From contig CAJFRA010000025.1 in assembly GCA_904419295.1 (NCBI GenBank), forward strand, positions 1-32,104: a DNA stretch of 32,104 bases, read 5' to 3'. The position numbers were made by a program, and so were the translations under genes. A model generated the notes under the pieces. That model had not been told where the DNA came from. It was given only the letters and a program-made list of their open reading frames with translations, and searched no databases. The stretch comes from Candidatus Pseudobutyricicoccus lothianensis (GTDB lineage: Bacteria; Bacillota; Clostridia; Oscillospirales; Butyricicoccaceae). This document shows, in pieces, positions 16,187 to 24,925 of the stretch (its first letter is position 1; the number at the start of each line of letters is the position of its first letter).

Positions 16187-17773
16187 ATGAGACGCATTTC
16201 TCTGACACGTATCGCTGCGCTGACACTGAGCATCGCCATGCTGCTGACAGCTTGCAGCGCACCCGAGGCGGGTGGAGACTCCAAGGGCGGTGATCCCGCC
16301 GCCAACTCCGGTGAGACCACCTATAAAACGGAACTCAATGTAGCAATCAATGCCAATCCCCCTTCGATGGACCCCCACGGCATCAATTCGAATACGGTAG
16401 GAGGCATCGGCATGCACATTTATGAGCCGCTGTTTTCTCTCAATGCGAATTATGAACCGGTGCCCGTCTTGGCCGAGGGATACACCGTCAGCGATGACGG
16501 CCTGGTGTATACCATTACCCTGCGCCAGGGCGTCAAGTTCCACAACGGCCAGGAGATGACTGCCGACGATGTGGTGGCTTCGATGAACCTGTGGCTGGAG
16601 CGCTGCTCCAAGGCCCAGCTGATCGCGGGCTCCACTTTTGCCAAAGTGGATGATTACACAGTGACCCTCACGGTGCCCCAGGCATCCTCCGATATCATCA
16701 TGGTGCTGGCCGCACCCATCCAGTTTGCCGCCATTTATCCGCAGTCGGTGGCAGAAGCTGCCGGCCCGGACGGCATCAGCGAATACATCGGCACAGGCCC
16801 CTATGAACTGGCCGAGTGGAAGCAGGACCAATATGTCAAACTCACCCGTTTTGCCGATTACCAGTCTCCCGAAGGGGAAGCCAGCGGCCTGGTGGGTGAA
16901 AAGAGCGCCGCAACGGAGACCATCTACTTCCGGGTGGTAGCGGATAACTCTACCCAGATTGCAGGACTGCAGACCGGCCAGTATGACATTGTAGAAGGTG
17001 TGCCCCTGGAGTACTATGAAGACTTGTCTTCGGATAATAATCTGGAATTGGTTGTCGAAACAGGCGGCACTCTGAACCTGTTCTTCAATACGACCCAAGG
17101 CCCGCTGGCCAATGAGACACTGCGTCAAGCGGTGCTGGCGGCCCTCAACTGCGACGATATCCTGTTGGCCGCCTATGGCGACCCCAACCTGTATACGCTG
17201 GATCCCGGCTGGTGCCCGCCCGATGACGCGGTGTGGGGCAGCGAGGCTGGCAGCGAATATTACAACCAGAACGATCCGGACAAAGCCAAGGAACTGCTGG
17301 AACAGGCCGGTTACGATGGCGAACCCATCGTACTGGTCACCACGCCCGACTACAGCGAGATGTACAACGCCACGCTGGTGGTGCAGGAGCAGCTGAAACA
17401 AGCCGGCTTCAATGCAGAAGTGGAACAATACGACTTCAGCACCTTTATGGAGCACCGTTCCAACCCGGACCAGTACGACTTGTTCATCACCAGTAACTCC
17501 TATAACCCGCTGCCGGTGCAGCTGTCGGTGCTGAGCCAGGACTGGGCCGGCCTGAGCGCCCCCGAAGTCACAGAGGGGATCGCAGCCATCCGCGGCGCTG
17601 CCACCACCGAAGAGGCATCTGCCGCCTGGGACGAGCTGCAGGGCTTCCTGTATGAGTATGGCGCCGCCACAGTGCTGGGCCACTACACCGGTGTGTATGG
17701 CATGCAAGCTGGGGTCGAAGGGTTTGACTACATGCGCTATCCCATCTACTGGAATGTAAAAGTCCCCGAATAA
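16187..17773 (+). CDS. Peptide ABC transporter substrate-binding lipoprotein (family 5), operon 2
   Basis: A 528-residue DppA/OppA-type binding protein with a lipoprotein signal ending LLTAC (Cys 23) and a Gly/Asp/Ser linker. Family features: LNVAINANPPSMDPHG at the start of the mature domain, YEPLFSLNANYEPVPVLAEGYTVSDDGLVYTITLRQGVKFHNGQ, MTADDVVASMNLWL, YIGTGPYELAEW and NETLRQAVLAALN. The frame is open back to 16139, but that is the -10 box. ATG at 16187 follows AAAGGA and starts the signal peptide. It differs clearly from the operon 1 binding protein, so this is not a recent duplication and probably serves another ligand. Confidence 0.93.
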   Translation: MRRISLTRIAALTLSIAMLLTACSAPEAGGDSKGGDPAANSGETTYKTELNVAINANPPSMDPHGINSNTVGGIGMHIYEPLFSLNANYEPVPVLAEGYTVSDDGLVYTITLRQGVKFHNGQEMTADDVVASMNLWLERCSKAQLIAGSTFAKVDDYTVTLTVPQASSDIIMVLAAPIQFAAIYPQSVAEAAGPDGISEYIGTGPYELAEWKQDQYVKLTRFADYQSPEGEASGLVGEKSAATETIYFRVVADNSTQIAGLQTGQYDIVEGVPLEYYEDLSSDNNLELVVETGGTLNLFFNTTQGPLANETLRQAVLAALNCDDILLAAYGDPNLYTLDPGWCPPDDAVWGSEAGSEYYNQNDPDKAKELLEQAGYDGEPIVLVTTPDYSEMYNATLVVQEQLKQAGFNAEVEQYDFSTFMEHRSNPDQYDLFITSNSYNPLPVQLSVLSQDWAGLSAPEVTEGIAAIRGAATTEEASAAWDELQGFLYEYGAATVLGHYTGVYGMQAGVEGFDYMRYPIYWNVKVPE

Positions 17774-17786
17774 ACCATATCCGACA

Positions 17787-17816
17787 AGCAGCGGGGTGCA
17801 TCTGAGCCCCGCTGCT
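17787..17816 (+). repeat. Hairpin between binding-protein and permease genes, operon 2
   Basis: A 10-bp perfect GC-rich stem (AGCAGCGGGG at 17787-17796 with CCCCGCTGCT at 17807-17816) and a 10-base loop, 13 bases after the stop codon. It is followed by GAACTGCG with no T-run, so it is not a classical terminator. It takes the same place as the 40-bp palindrome of operon 1. The remaining 87 bases up to the next gene show no feature beyond the ribosome site AAAGGGG. Confidence 0.8.
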
Positions 17817-17903
17817 GAACTGCGCAAACGTCTGTGCTTTCCGGGCGGCCGCGTTTGGCGGCTTGCCATTCTTCCATTTCAAGCGTCAAAGGGGTAACGT
17901 CCT

Positions 17904-18854
17904 ATGCTTTCCTATATCCTCAAACGTATCCTTTCCCTGCTGCCGGTGTTGTTCGTGGTATCGGTGGTCATTTTCCTGGTGGTCTATCTGATCCCCGGAG
18001 GGCCGGCCACCGCCATGCTGGGGTTGGAAGCCTCCGCCCAGCAGATCGAAGAGCTCAACGCCCAGTTGGGGTTCGACCGGCCATTTTTGGTGCAGTATGC
18101 CGACTGGCTGGCCGGCGTATTCCGCGGTGACTGGGGCCAATCCTACTTTTTGGATGTGCCGGTGCTCACCGCCATTGCCGAATATTTCGGCCCGACCCTG
18201 AGCTTGGCCATACTGGCCCAGGTGGTTTCTCTGGTCTTCGCCATTCCCATGGGCATGCTGGCCGCTTATAAGCGGGGGACGGCAGTGGATCTGGCCACTG
18301 TGTCCATCTCCCTTTTGGGGACAGCCATCCCCGGCTTTTTGCTCAGCATGTTTTTCATGCTGTTCTTCGGCGTCTATTTGCAGTGGCTGCCGGTGGCAGG
18401 CTATGCTCCTATGGCCCAGGGCCTGGGAGAACACTTGCGCTATCTGGCCCTGCCCGCCTTGTCCCTGGGCGTGGTGCAGGCAGCCTACATCACCCGCATG
18501 ACCCGCTCGGCCTTGCTGGATGTCTTATATAAAAACTACATCCGCACAGCCCGGGCCAAAGGCCTGCGGGAAAGCGCCATCCTGTTTGGCCAGGCTTTGA
18601 AGAACGCAGCTCCTACCATCCTCACGGTGGTGGGCCAATCCTTTGGCAGCCTGGTGACAGGGACCATCGTCACAGAAACCATTTTCAATATCCCCGGCCT
18701 GGGGATGCTCACCATGAGCTCCATCAACCAGCGGGATGTGTTCGTCATTCAAGGCGTGGTGTTGTTCGTCACAGTGATCTATGTGTTGGTCAATTTGGCT
18801 GTGGACATTTTGTACGGCTTGGTAGACCCGCGCATCCAGCTGGGCCGGCAGTAA
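17904..18854 (+). CDS. Peptide ABC transporter permease, DppB type, operon 2
   Basis: A 316-residue membrane permease. The first membrane helix is in residues 9-30 (LLPVLFVVSVVIFLVVYLIPGG), followed by the DppB-type PGGPATAMLG loop. The C-terminal permease domain has the ATPase-contacting loop YIRTARAKGLRESAILFGQALKNAAPTI, and the end is VDPRIQLGRQ. AAAGGGG precedes the ATG. It forms the channel with the next gene product, 13 bases downstream. Confidence 0.95.
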   Translation: MLSYILKRILSLLPVLFVVSVVIFLVVYLIPGGPATAMLGLEASAQQIEELNAQLGFDRPFLVQYADWLAGVFRGDWGQSYFLDVPVLTAIAEYFGPTLSLAILAQVVSLVFAIPMGMLAAYKRGTAVDLATVSISLLGTAIPGFLLSMFFMLFFGVYLQWLPVAGYAPMAQGLGEHLRYLALPALSLGVVQAAYITRMTRSALLDVLYKNYIRTARAKGLRESAILFGQALKNAAPTILTVVGQSFGSLVTGTIVTETIFNIPGLGMLTMSSINQRDVFVIQGVVLFVTVIYVLVNLAVDILYGLVDPRIQLGRQ

Positions 18855-18867
18855 GGAGGGTGCAGAT

Positions 18868-19761
18868 ATGTCAAAAAACAAGCGGGCTCCCGCCATGGGG
18901 GCCGCCATTGTCCGGGAGCAGCGGCTGCTGCGCCGGGCACGGCTGCTGAACAACCCGGGGCTGATCATCGGCGCTGTGGTCTTTCTGCTCATCGTTTTGG
19001 CCGCTCTCATCATTCCGGCGGTGAGCTCGGTGGACCCCAATGCCATGGAAGTCACCCAGCGCCTCAAGCCGCCCAGCGCCCAGCATATCTTCGGCACAGA
19101 TGAATTTGGCCGCGACTTGTTTATCCGGGTGCTCTATGGCGCCCGCTCTTCTCTGGTGGTGGGCGGCGCCGTGGCTGTTTTCTCCTGCCTGCTGGGCACT
19201 ATCATCGGGGTATATGCCAGCTACTTCAAAGTGCTGGACCATATTTTGATGCGCATTTGCGACGGCCTGATCGCCATCCCCGGCATTTTGTTGGCCATTG
19301 CCCTGATGGCCGCCCTGGGGGCCAGCAACTGGAACGTTATTTTGGCCTTGACCATCGTCTATACACCCAGCGTGGCCCGGGTGGTGCGCTCCAGCGCCCT
19401 GGTCACCAAAAACCAGACCTATGTGGAGGCGGCCAAAGTGCAGGGGGCCACCAATGGGCGGATCCTGTGGAAGCTGATCTTGCCCAGCGTGATCTCGCCT
19501 TTGACCGTGCAGGCGTCTTATATTTTTGCCCAAGCCATCTTGTCGGAGGCTTCGCTGAGCTTTTTAGGGGCCGGCATCCCTGCCCCTGCCGCCAGCTGGG
19601 GCAATATTCTGCAAGCCAGCAAACAAGTGGTGCAAAAGGCATCCTGGACCGTGATCTTCCCCGGCGGCGCCTTGATCCTGTGCGTGCTCAGCCTGAGCCT
19701 GCTGGGTGACGGTCTGCGGGATTATCTGGATCCGCGCACTGCAGGGAGGAGGAGAAAATGA
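18868..19761 (+). CDS. Peptide ABC transporter permease, DppC type, operon 2
   Basis: A 297-residue membrane permease. A short basic N-terminal tail (RRARLLNNP) precedes the first membrane helix, IIGAVVFLLIVLAALIIPAV. Then HIFGTDEFGRDLFIRVLYGARSS and the permease domain, with the coupling loop YVEAAKVQGATNGRILWKLILP and the end [26 protein letters not shown] precedes the ATG. Its stop overlaps the next start in ATGA, so translation is coupled. Confidence 0.95.
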   Translation: MSKNKRAPAMGAAIVREQRLLRRARLLNNPGLIIGAVVFLLIVLAALIIPAVSSVDPNAMEVTQRLKPPSAQHIFGTDEFGRDLFIRVLYGARSSLVVGGAVAVFSCLLGTIIGVYASYFKVLDHILMRICDGLIAIPGILLAIALMAALGASNWNVILALTIVYTPSVARVVRSSALVTKNQTYVEAAKVQGATNGRILWKLILPSVISPLTVQASYIFAQAILSEASLSFLGAGIPAPAASWGNILQASKQVVQKASWTVIFPGGALILCVLSLSLLGDGLRDYLDPRTAGRRRK

Positions 19762-20783
19762 TGGAACAGACCGGAGAAAAGAAGGCCCCGCTGCTGGAAA
19801 TGCAAGGGTTTCGCGTGCTCTTCCCCGGGCGGAAGGGCCCTATGGCCGCTGTGGATGGGGTGGACCTTTCCATCTACCCCGGGGAGATCGTAGGCGTCGT
19901 GGGCGAATCCGGCTCGGGCAAAAGCGTCATGTCCCAGTCCATCCTCCGGCTGCGGGAGTATGAGACCAGTCTGCGTTACGAAGGCAGCATCCGCTTTGAA
20001 GGGCAGGACCTGCTGCAGCTGCCCCTGTCCGCTCTGCGGCAGATCCGAGGGAACCGCATTTCGGTGATCTTCCAGGACCCGCTGACTTCCTTGAGCCCGG
20101 TGCATACCGTGGGCAAACAAATGGGGGAAGTGCTGCGCCTGCACAAGAAGTTGTCCCGCAAGGAGGCGTTGGAGCGCAGCGGGGAGCTGCTGCACTTGGT
20201 GGGCATACCGGACCCGGCCCGGTGTTTGCGCCAATACCCCTATGAGCTGTCGGGCGGCATGCAGCAGCGGGTGATGATTGCCATGGCCCTGGCCTGCGAG
20301 CCCGCCCTGCTCATTGCCGATGAACCCACCACTGCTTTGGATGTGACCATCCAAGAGCAGATTTTGGACTTGATCGCCCAGCTCAACAAAAAATTGGGCA
20401 TGTCGGTGCTGTTCATCACCCACGACTTGAGCGCCATGGCCCAGCTGTGCCACAGCGTGCGGGTGATGTATCTGGGGCAGATCGTGGAAGAAGCGGAAAC
20501 CGAGGAATTGTTTGACCGCCCGATGCACCCCTATACCCAAGGGCTGCTGGCTTGCATCCCCCGGCTGGATGTGCAGCGGGGCCAGCCCCTGCCGGTCATC
20601 GAGGGGGCTGTGCCGCCGCTGTCGGCCATTCCAAAGGGCTGCCATTTCTGTACCCGCTGCCCCCAGGCGACTCAGCGCTGCCGTGAGGCAGACCCTCCGG
20701 CGGTGGAGGTCTCCGCCGGGCACCGGGTGAAGTGCTGGCGCTATGCAGCCCCTGCCGGGGCAGGAGAGGAGGAGACAAAATGA
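19758..20783 (+). CDS. Peptide ABC transporter ATPase, DppD type, operon 2
   Basis: A 341-residue ATP-binding subunit: Walker [10 protein letters not shown]-loop [10 protein letters not shown], signature [12 protein letters not shown], Walker [14 protein letters not shown]-loop FITHDLS, and a C-terminal oligopeptide-transporter tail with [15 protein letters not shown]. It starts at an ATG overlapping the stop of the permease gene. A second ATG three bases on is possible. Its own stop overlaps the next gene in ATGA. GGAGGAG lies before the start. Confidence 0.95.
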   Translation: MMEQTGEKKAPLLEMQGFRVLFPGRKGPMAAVDGVDLSIYPGEIVGVVGESGSGKSVMSQSILRLREYETSLRYEGSIRFEGQDLLQLPLSALRQIRGNRISVIFQDPLTSLSPVHTVGKQMGEVLRLHKKLSRKEALERSGELLHLVGIPDPARCLRQYPYELSGGMQQRVMIAMALACEPALLIADEPTTALDVTIQEQILDLIAQLNKKLGMSVLFITHDLSAMAQLCHSVRVMYLGQIVEEAETEELFDRPMHPYTQGLLACIPRLDVQRGQPLPVIEGAVPPLSAIPKGCHFCTRCPQATQRCREADPPAVEVSAGHRVKCWRYAAPAGAGEEETK

Positions 20784-21748
20784 AGACCCCTTTGATAGAA
20801 GTGAAGGACCTGCGGAAGCGGTACCCCATCTATGGGCCGCTGGGCAAGTTGTTTCCTCCGAAGACTCATATGAACGCCGTATCTGGCCTGTCGCTGCAGA
20901 TCTATGAAGGGGAGACTTATGGCTTAGTGGGTGAGTCGGGCTGCGGCAAAACCACCACAGGCCGTTCCATTCTGGGGCTGACCAAACCAGAAGAAGGGGA
21001 GATCTGGTACCGGGGCAAAAACCTGGTCCAGCTTTCAGACCGGGAGTTCCGCCCTTTGCGGCGGGACATCCAAATGGTGTTCCAAGACCCGCTCTCTTCT
21101 CTCAGCCCCTGGCAGCGCATCGGCGCGCTGCTGGAAGAGCCCTTGCGCATCCAAGGGGAAAAGGACGGGGAAAAACGCCGGGATAAAGTGCTTTCCATTT
21201 TGGAAAAAGTGGGCCTTTCCCAAGAACATTATTTCCGCTATCCCCATGAGCTTTCCGGCGGCCAGGTGCAGCGCATGGGCATTGCCCGGGCGCTGATCAT
21301 CGAGCCCAAACTGATCGTGTGCGATGAGCCGGTATCGGCTTTGGATGTGTCCATCCAAGCCCAGATCCTCAACATGCTCACTGCCTTGCAGCGGGAGATG
21401 GGGCTGACGCTGCTGTTCATCTCCCATGACATGGGCGTGGTGCGGTACCTCTCCGACCGGATCGGCGTGATGTATTTGGGGGCGTTGGTGGAGGAATCCA
21501 CCACAGACGAATTGTTTGCCGGTCCGCTCCACCCCTATACCAAGGCGCTATTTGCCTCCATTCCCGATCTGTCCAAACGGGGCAAAGAGCGGGAAATGCT
21601 GGGCGGCGAACTGCCGGTGCGGACCGATGAATTCAAAGGCTGTGTGTTCCACACCCGCTGCCCCTATGCAGAGGAGCGGTGCAGCCAGGAAGAACCGGTT
21701 CTGCAAGAGGTTTCTCCGGGGCACAAAGTGGCCTGCCACAAGGTATAA
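20780..21748 (+). CDS. Peptide ABC transporter ATPase, DppF type, operon 2
   Basis: A 322-residue second ATPase subunit. Walker [11 protein letters not shown]-loop FQDPLSSLSP, signature LSGGQVQRMGIARAL, Walker B LIVCDEPVSALD, H-loop FISHDMG, C-terminal CPYAEERC motif. An N-terminal insert (RYPIYGPLGKLFPPKTHM) before the first strand is usual for DppF/OppF types. ATG at 20780 overlaps the previous stop and follows GGAGGAG; the longer frame upstream is not used. Last gene of operon 2. Confidence 0.95.
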   Translation: MKTPLIEVKDLRKRYPIYGPLGKLFPPKTHMNAVSGLSLQIYEGETYGLVGESGCGKTTTGRSILGLTKPEEGEIWYRGKNLVQLSDREFRPLRRDIQMVFQDPLSSLSPWQRIGALLEEPLRIQGEKDGEKRRDKVLSILEKVGLSQEHYFRYPHELSGGQVQRMGIARALIIEPKLIVCDEPVSALDVSIQAQILNMLTALQREMGLTLLFISHDMGVVRYLSDRIGVMYLGALVEESTTDELFAGPLHPYTKALFASIPDLSKRGKEREMLGGELPVRTDEFKGCVFHTRCPYAEERCSQEEPVLQEVSPGHKVACHKV

Positions 21749-21790
21749 CGGCAGATAAGGAAAGCCCGGGCGGCAAATCTTCAATGGAGC

Positions 21791-21825
21791 AAAGGCGGCG
21801 CGATCTGTGCCGCCTTTTTCTCTTT
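21791..21825 (+). terminator. Terminator of operon 2
   Basis: AAAGGCGGC (21791-21799) pairs with GCCGCCTTT (21809-21817), loop of 9, followed by TTCTCTTTT. It starts about 42 bases after the last stop. Confidence 0.85.
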
Positions 21826-21863
21826 TCGGTTCGGCATTTTTCCTGATGTTCTCTGCCCTATTC

Positions 21864-21913
21864 GAAAAACACCCCCTGTATAGGTCTCATTTCCTATGCA
21901 GGGGGTGTTTTTC
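21864..21913 (-). terminator. Terminator of spoIIID, probably bidirectional
   Basis: A 21-bp stem (21864-21884 with 21893-21913, one wobble) around an 8-base loop. The core is ACACCCCCTG/CAGGGGGTGT. The stem's own edges give T5 on either strand. It lies 36 bases after the spoIIID stop and also insulates against read-through from operon 2. Confidence 0.88.
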
Positions 21914-21949
21914 CATGGCCCGTTTTGCCAGGGCCGATGGGCATTGCCA

Positions 21950-22204
21950 TCAATCGTGCTGCTGTTTATATTTCATCTTGGTGGCCATGCCGCCGCGGAT
22001 GTGCCGCTCGGCCTTGTTCTCATCCAAGACAGATTTGACTTCCTCGTACAGCTGCCGGTTCGTCAACCGGAGACGATCTGTCACGTCTTTATGAACCGTC
22101 GATTTGGATATGCCAAATTTGGCGGCGGCCTGCCGGACCGTCGCGTTGTTGCGGATGATGTATCGCGCCAACTCTGCGGCGCGCTCTTCGGGTAACCCTT
22201 TCAC
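21950..22204 (-). CDS. spoIIID: Sporulation transcriptional regulator SpoIIID
   Basis: An 84-residue DNA-binding protein of the mother cell during endospore formation, where it switches genes between the sigma-E and sigma-K programmes. The helix-turn-helix reads RYIIRNNATVRQAAAKFGISKSTVHKDVTDRL. A second conserved block, HIRGGMATKMKYK, near the C-terminus is diagnostic of the family. The start is a GTG at 22204 with GAGGGGG about 9 bases before it. The length is normal. I see no clear sigma-E promoter upstream. The 140 bases between this gene and the transposase remnant hold no other gene that I can see. Confidence 0.95.
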   Translation of the reverse strand: MKGLPEERAAELARYIIRNNATVRQAAAKFGISKSTVHKDVTDRLRLTNRQLYEEVKSVLDENKAERHIRGGMATKMKYKQQHD

Positions 22205-22344
22205 AAATCAAATCCCCCTCGTTTCGGTTTCACTCTGCAATAGTACATGTTTATGCAGCGATCCACCGAAAAGACCCGTGAACCGATCAGGTCCCTGGCA
22301 GGAAATATAGAATGCGAGGAGGAGAGGTGCCGCGCAGGCAGCAG

Positions 22345-22578
22345 CTATTCCGTCTTTCGCTGGATACGCTCAACATTGTAGAAGTGAACATTTCGGTCGA
22401 TCATCTCGTTGACTCCAGAGAAAGCAGCAGACCTGTGCCACAAATAACCTGTTTTGAGGATGGAGAAGAAATTTTCATCCAAGAGATTGTCATACGGGTT
22501 CCCATATCTTGAAATAAATGGCGCAATGCCGTATTATTTAGTCAGCTGGAAATAAATGCGAGAAAAGTGGAAGAAACC
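22345..22578 (-). pseudogene. Remnant of an IS3-family transposase (C-terminal part of OrfB)
   Basis: Read on the minus strand, this frame gives YFQLTK-stop-YGIAPFISRYG and then NPYDNLLDENFFSILKTG, then NEMIDRNVHFYNVERIQRKTE and a stop at 22347-22345. This is the end of the rve integrase domain of IS3-group transposases; the catalytic Glu of the DDE triad lies in DENFF. The codon at 22536-22534 is TAA where relatives have an amino acid. Further upstream (beyond about 22578) more in-frame stops appear and the match fades. The N-terminal part, OrfA and terminal inverted repeats are not seen. Dead and partly deleted. Confidence 0.88.
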
Positions 22579-22587
22579 CTATTTTCA

Positions 22588-22616
22588 TTGACTAGGGGAA
22601 AAGGTACGTGTACAGA
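22588..22616 (+). promoter_or_regulatory. Candidate promoter of cas3
   Basis: TTGACT (22588-22593), 17 bases, TACAGA (22611-22616). The -10 is weak. It lies just outside the recognisable transposase remnant. Confidence 0.45.
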
Positions 22617-22646
22617 GGATTGTAGTTCAGGAGGTCGCCGATTGAT

Positions 22647-24872
22647 ATGGTATATTATGCAAAATCACCCGAAAAAGATGGTTCACAGGAAACAGTACAA
22701 ACACATTTACAGGTGGTGAAAAACCTTGCCGGGGAGTATGGAAAGGCTTTTGGAGCAGAAAAAAGCGCCGAATTGTGCGGACTTTTCCATGATTTTGGAA
22801 AGTATAGCCCAACGTTTCAAAATGTATTAAAGAGAACACAGACAGGTGTCGACCATGCTATCTGCGGGGCTGCATTTTTGTATTTTTATCAAAATTGCCA
22901 GAAAGACTCTGGCAAAAAGCCCTTTCGCCCCGCAGTGGAAGCCATCGCTGCCCATCATTCTCATTTGGTGAGTCAAGAGGATCTGGCCGGCGTGCTGGAG
23001 ACTGTTTTGCGGACAAAGGACTCGGTTACAACTCTCAGCGGAAAGCAGGCAGCTCTGTGCGGAGGGCAAGCCTATCAGGAAGCGGGGCAGATCTTTCAGT
23101 CAGAGTTCCCAGATTTCCGCTTCCCCAAGAAGAAAGATATTTTACCCCACCCGGCTTTGGAGGGGCAGGAAGCCTCTATGCTGTATACCCGGATGCTTTT
23201 TTCCTGTTTGGTGGATGCCGATTATACGGCATCCGCTGGTGCCGCCTTGGAAGAGGAGCGAGTGCTGGACGTTTCCGATGGACTAAAACGTTTATACGCC
23301 TATCGTCAGGATCTCGGAGCAAAAGCTGGGGCTGACCCGGTGCTGAACCAATTCCGCAATCAGCTATTTGAACGCTGCGGCCAGGCAGGAGAACAAGCGG
23401 GAGGATTATTTACTCTGACTGCTCCCACGGGTACGGGGAAAACGCTGGCGCTGCTTCATTTTGCGCTGCGTCACTGCCAGCATACCGGAAAGGGCCGGAT
23501 TATTGTGGTACTGCCTTTCCTGAGCCTGATTGAACAGAGCGCCCATGTGTACCGGCAGATCATCCCCCAGGTCGTGGAAGATCACAGCCAGTCCGGGCTG
23601 CCTGAGGAGATGAAAGAACAGATCGCCCGCTGGGATCAACCCTTTTTGATCACCACTTCGGTTCGGTTTTTTGAGGCGCTGTTCTCCAGTCATCCAGGGG
23701 ATTGCCGTAAGCTCCACAATCTGGCCAACAGTGTGATTTTGTTTGATGAAGCGCAGAGTCTGCCGGTATCTTTGTTGGCGCCTACACTGAAAGTCATGCA
23801 GGAGCTTTCCAACCGTTATGGCTGCAGTGTGGTTTTTTCCACTGCTACCCAGCCGGATTATACCGGGCTGAGGGAAGTGCAGTGGCCTGCTGTAGAGCTG
23901 CTGCCGGAGCACCGGAGTTTTTACAAAGCCCTTGGCCGCACAACGATCCGCTGGGAAATCGACACGCCTGTGCAGCTAGAAGAAATTGCAAATCGAATGG
24001 CGGAAAGCCAGAATGTATGCGCCATCGTCAATCTGCGCGCCCATGCACGGAAGCTCTATCGGGCGTTGGCAGAGCGCTGTCCCAAGGAGGAGCTGTTTCT
24101 TCTCAGCACGGATCTTTGCCCGGCACACCGTACGCAGGTCATTCAGGCGATTCGACAGCGCCAGCAGGAAAAGCTTCCTTGCCGGGTGGTGTCGACTCAG
24201 TGTATAGAAGCTGGGGTGGATTTGGATTTTGAACAGATGTACCGGGCGCTGGCCCCGTTGGAAGCGATCATTCAAGCGGCCGGGCGTTGCAACCGCAACG
24301 GAACGATGCCCTGTGGAGAGGTTTGCGTATTCTTGCCGGCGGAAGACCGCCTTTACCCGGATCCTCATTATGAGAATGGGGCGATTATCGTCCAAAGGAT
24401 GCAGAGGAAACAGCCGATCGATATCCATGATCCGGAATGCATCCGTCAGTATTATGGACAGTTGTTCGGCGCTTTTCGCGGCGATGCAAAATCCCGGGCA
24501 TTGGAAAAGGCCATTGCTCAGCGGGATTTTGCCAAAGTGGAAGAAGAGTACCGACTCATAGAGCAGAAAGGTGTTTCGGTGATCGTGCCCTATGAAGATC
24601 AAAAAGAGCTGTATGCGAAGGTCCGCAGTGAAGGCCTGCAAAAGGGTCTGACGAAATCCCTTTTGCGGCAGGCAGCGCCGTTGATTGTCACCTGTTACGA
24701 CCGGGAGCTGGTGGAGCAAGTGTGCGAACCTCTCTGTTTTGCCGGCGATGACCGTTGGGAAAACAGGGAAAGCCCCTATTCTATCGTTCTTCCCGGAAGA
24801 GAGGATTGCTATGATTCCAAAATGGGTTTTTGCCCCCCGAAAGAGCAAGGGTTACAAAATTTGTTTTGGTAA
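22647..24872 (+). CDS. cas3: Type I-C CRISPR nuclease-helicase Cas3
   Basis: Recruited by target-bound Cascade, it nicks, unwinds and degrades the DNA. The N-terminal HD nuclease has His-Asp 48-49 in LFHDFGK, GVDHAICG, and His-His 103-104 in AAHHSH. The helicase part has Walker A APTGTGKT (259-266), motif II DEAQ (367-370), motif III STAT, and a motif VI region QAAGRCNRNG. HD and helicase are fused as usual; 741 residues is normal for I-C. AGGAGG is 12 bases before the ATG, rather far, so translation may be modest. It is followed by a 146-base gap with its own promoter, so cas3 can be expressed apart from the Cascade genes. Confidence 0.96.
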   Translation: MVYYAKSPEKDGSQETVQTHLQVVKNLAGEYGKAFGAEKSAELCGLFHDFGKYSPTFQNVLKRTQTGVDHAICGAAFLYFYQNCQKDSGKKPFRPAVEAIAAHHSHLVSQEDLAGVLETVLRTKDSVTTLSGKQAALCGGQAYQEAGQIFQSEFPDFRFPKKKDILPHPALEGQEASMLYTRMLFSCLVDADYTASAGAALEEERVLDVSDGLKRLYAYRQDLGAKAGADPVLNQFRNQLFERCGQAGEQAGGLFTLTAPTGTGKTLALLHFALRHCQHTGKGRIIVVLPFLSLIEQSAHVYRQIIPQVVEDHSQSGLPEEMKEQIARWDQPFLITTSVRFFEALFSSHPGDCRKLHNLANSVILFDEAQSLPVSLLAPTLKVMQELSNRYGCSVVFSTATQPDYTGLREVQWPAVELLPEHRSFYKALGRTTIRWEIDTPVQLEEIANRMAESQNVCAIVNLRAHARKLYRALAERCPKEELFLLSTDLCPAHRTQVIQAIRQRQQEKLPCRVVSTQCIEAGVDLDFEQMYRALAPLEAIIQAAGRCNRNGTMPCGEVCVFLPAEDRLYPDPHYENGAIIVQRMQRKQPIDIHDPECIRQYYGQLFGAFRGDAKSRALEKAIAQRDFAKVEEEYRLIEQKGVSVIVPYEDQKELYAKVRSEGLQKGLTKSLLRQAAPLIVTCYDRELVEQVCEPLCFAGDDRWENRESPYSIVLPGREDCYDSKMGFCPPKEQGLQNLFW

Positions 24873-24890
24873 TTTGTTGAAAAAGCTCCA

Positions 24891-24919
24891 TTGACAGCAA
24901 CGAGAAAATTATATATACT
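24891..24919 (+). promoter_or_regulatory. Strong promoter of the cas5c-cas8c-cas7c-cas4-cas1-cas2 operon
   Basis: TTGACA (24891-24896), 17 bases, TATACT (24914-24919): a perfect -35 and a near-perfect -10, starting 18 bases after the cas3 stop. Predicted start 24926. The -10 and the bases after it are matched by the guide-like segment downstream (see 24926-25000). Confidence 0.88.
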
Positions 24920-24925
24920 TTAATT

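Noticed and set aside
16163..17869. Minus-strand open frame of 568 codons
   Set aside because: It is antisense to the operon 2 binding-protein gene, which has a perfect promoter, signal peptide and family motifs.
22312..22512. Plus-strand 66-codon open frame upstream of cas3
   Set aside because: The opposite strand of the same bases reads as an IS3 transposase end, which explains the region better.
22588..22646. cas3 promoter as a second target of the 24961 pseudo-spacer
   Set aside because: I compared both strands; the best alignments match only a core of 5-7 bases, with mismatches in the seed and no TTC-like PAM.
22634..22650. GTCGCC followed by GATTGATAT just before the cas3 start, looking like a second decayed CRISPR repeat
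   Set aside because: The match is short and gapped and overlaps bases next to the start codon. I also found no guide-like match after it, unlike the element at 24941.
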